Below, piece after piece: positions 63,830-64,000 of a stretch of DNA of 64,000 nucleotides. A program made the position numbers and the translations under genes. Numbering within the stretch: position 1 is the first letter of the stretch; the number at the start of each line of letters is the position of its first letter. Below the pieces are notes generated by a model. It saw nothing but the letters and a program-made list of their open reading frames with translations, had not been told where the DNA came from and did not search any database. This stretch comes from Paenibacillus endoradicis. GTDB lineage: Bacteria > Bacillota > Bacilli > Paenibacillales > Paenibacillaceae. The stretch is taken from NCBI RefSeq assembly GCF_024721975.1, contig NZ_JANQBB010000008.1:62001-126000 (forward strand), given 5' to 3'.

Positions 63830-64000
63830 ATGAGTTTATTAGTAGGTTCTATAGCTCCCCCCTTCACACTACCAGCCTCTGATGGTACTCAGTGGTCATT
63901 AGACGCTTGTCGTGGTCAAAAGGTAGTCCTATTCTTCTACCCAAAGAATATGACCCCAGCATGTACGCAGGAGGCTTGTGATTTACGTGATCGCTATGCC
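63830..64000 (+). CDS. bcp: Peroxiredoxin, Bcp/thiol peroxidase family, N-terminal part (3' truncated by window edge)
   Basis: 57 residues are visible. The AhpC/TSA fold begins MSLLVGSIAPPFTLPASDGT, and the active site reads FFYPKNMTPACTQEACDLRD, with the peroxidatic Cys in PACT and a second Cys five residues later as in Bcp. It reduces peroxides using thiols. AAAGGAAAGGTG lies just upstream of the ATG. Confidence 0.92.
   Translation, partial: MSLLVGSIAPPFTLPASDGTQWSLDACRGQKVVLFFYPKNMTPACTQEACDLRDRYA

Overview
The window is AT-rich, gene-dense DNA from a low-GC Gram-positive, probably a spore-forming Paenibacillaceae member (Paenibacillus or a close relative). This is inferred from gene content and style, not from a marker gene. 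The support includes an argS T-box leader, strong AGGAGG-type ribosome binding sites with frequent TTG/GTG starts, a meso-DAP-type MurE, the AdaA/AdaB split alkylation response, UvsE, LCP and S-type signal peptidase proteins, a YesM/YesN-type two-component system, and a sigma-K/GerE-like control region. I found no tRNA, rRNA, CRISPR array, transposase or prophage.

Layout. 1-2150: end of araD and complete araB (L-arabinose use). 2470-5000: a membrane zinc-ribbon protein and a membrane-anchored trypsin-like protease. 5150-6930 (minus): a His/Gly/Pro-rich, possibly spore-coat protein and sodA. 7236-10950: GNAT, lepB-rnhA-queG, a YneF-like protein and folE. 11184-16031: a solitary murE, a methyltransferase, a zinc alcohol dehydrogenase and a membrane alpha/beta hydrolase. 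16389-23231: an IclR regulator, a chemoreceptor, an amidohydrolase, a secreted four-repeat protein and a SurA-N-like protein. 23301-26012 (minus): aconitase. 26250-26704: a 51-bp minisatellite. 26860-33301: amidase-domain protein, ddl, a small protein plus uvsE, an inositol-phosphatase-family enzyme and a second chemoreceptor.

33500-48660 is a carbohydrate locus. A YesN/YesM-type two-component system (minus) diverges from two CUT1 sugar permeases and a binding lipoprotein, followed by GH42 beta-galactosidase, GH43, a GH94 phosphorylase and a GH31 alpha-xylosidase. The enzymes lack signal peptides, so oligosaccharides would be imported intact and taken apart in the cytoplasm. Alpha-xylosidase plus beta-galactosidase plus phosphorylase fits xyloglucan oligosaccharides best.

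48990-64000: an SDR oxidoreductase, T-box-argS, an alkylation-repair group (AlkD-like protein divergent from adaA-adaB), a double-domain class II aldolase-like protein, hemL, an LCP cell-wall ligase, a three-gene ABC-2 exporter, asnB with a TTG start, and the beginning of a Bcp-type peroxiredoxin.

The least ordinary content lies between genes: (1) a 169-bp structured element in two tandem copies plus a 42-bp core hairpin before bcp; (2) a strictly alternating 51-bp minisatellite after acnA; (3) a 60-bp repeat family found as tandem pairs just upstream of three start codons, with possible mutually exclusive pairings near the ribosome binding site; (4) a foldback element after adaB; and (5) three GerE-like boxes over a sigma-K-like promoter upstream of the His-rich protein.
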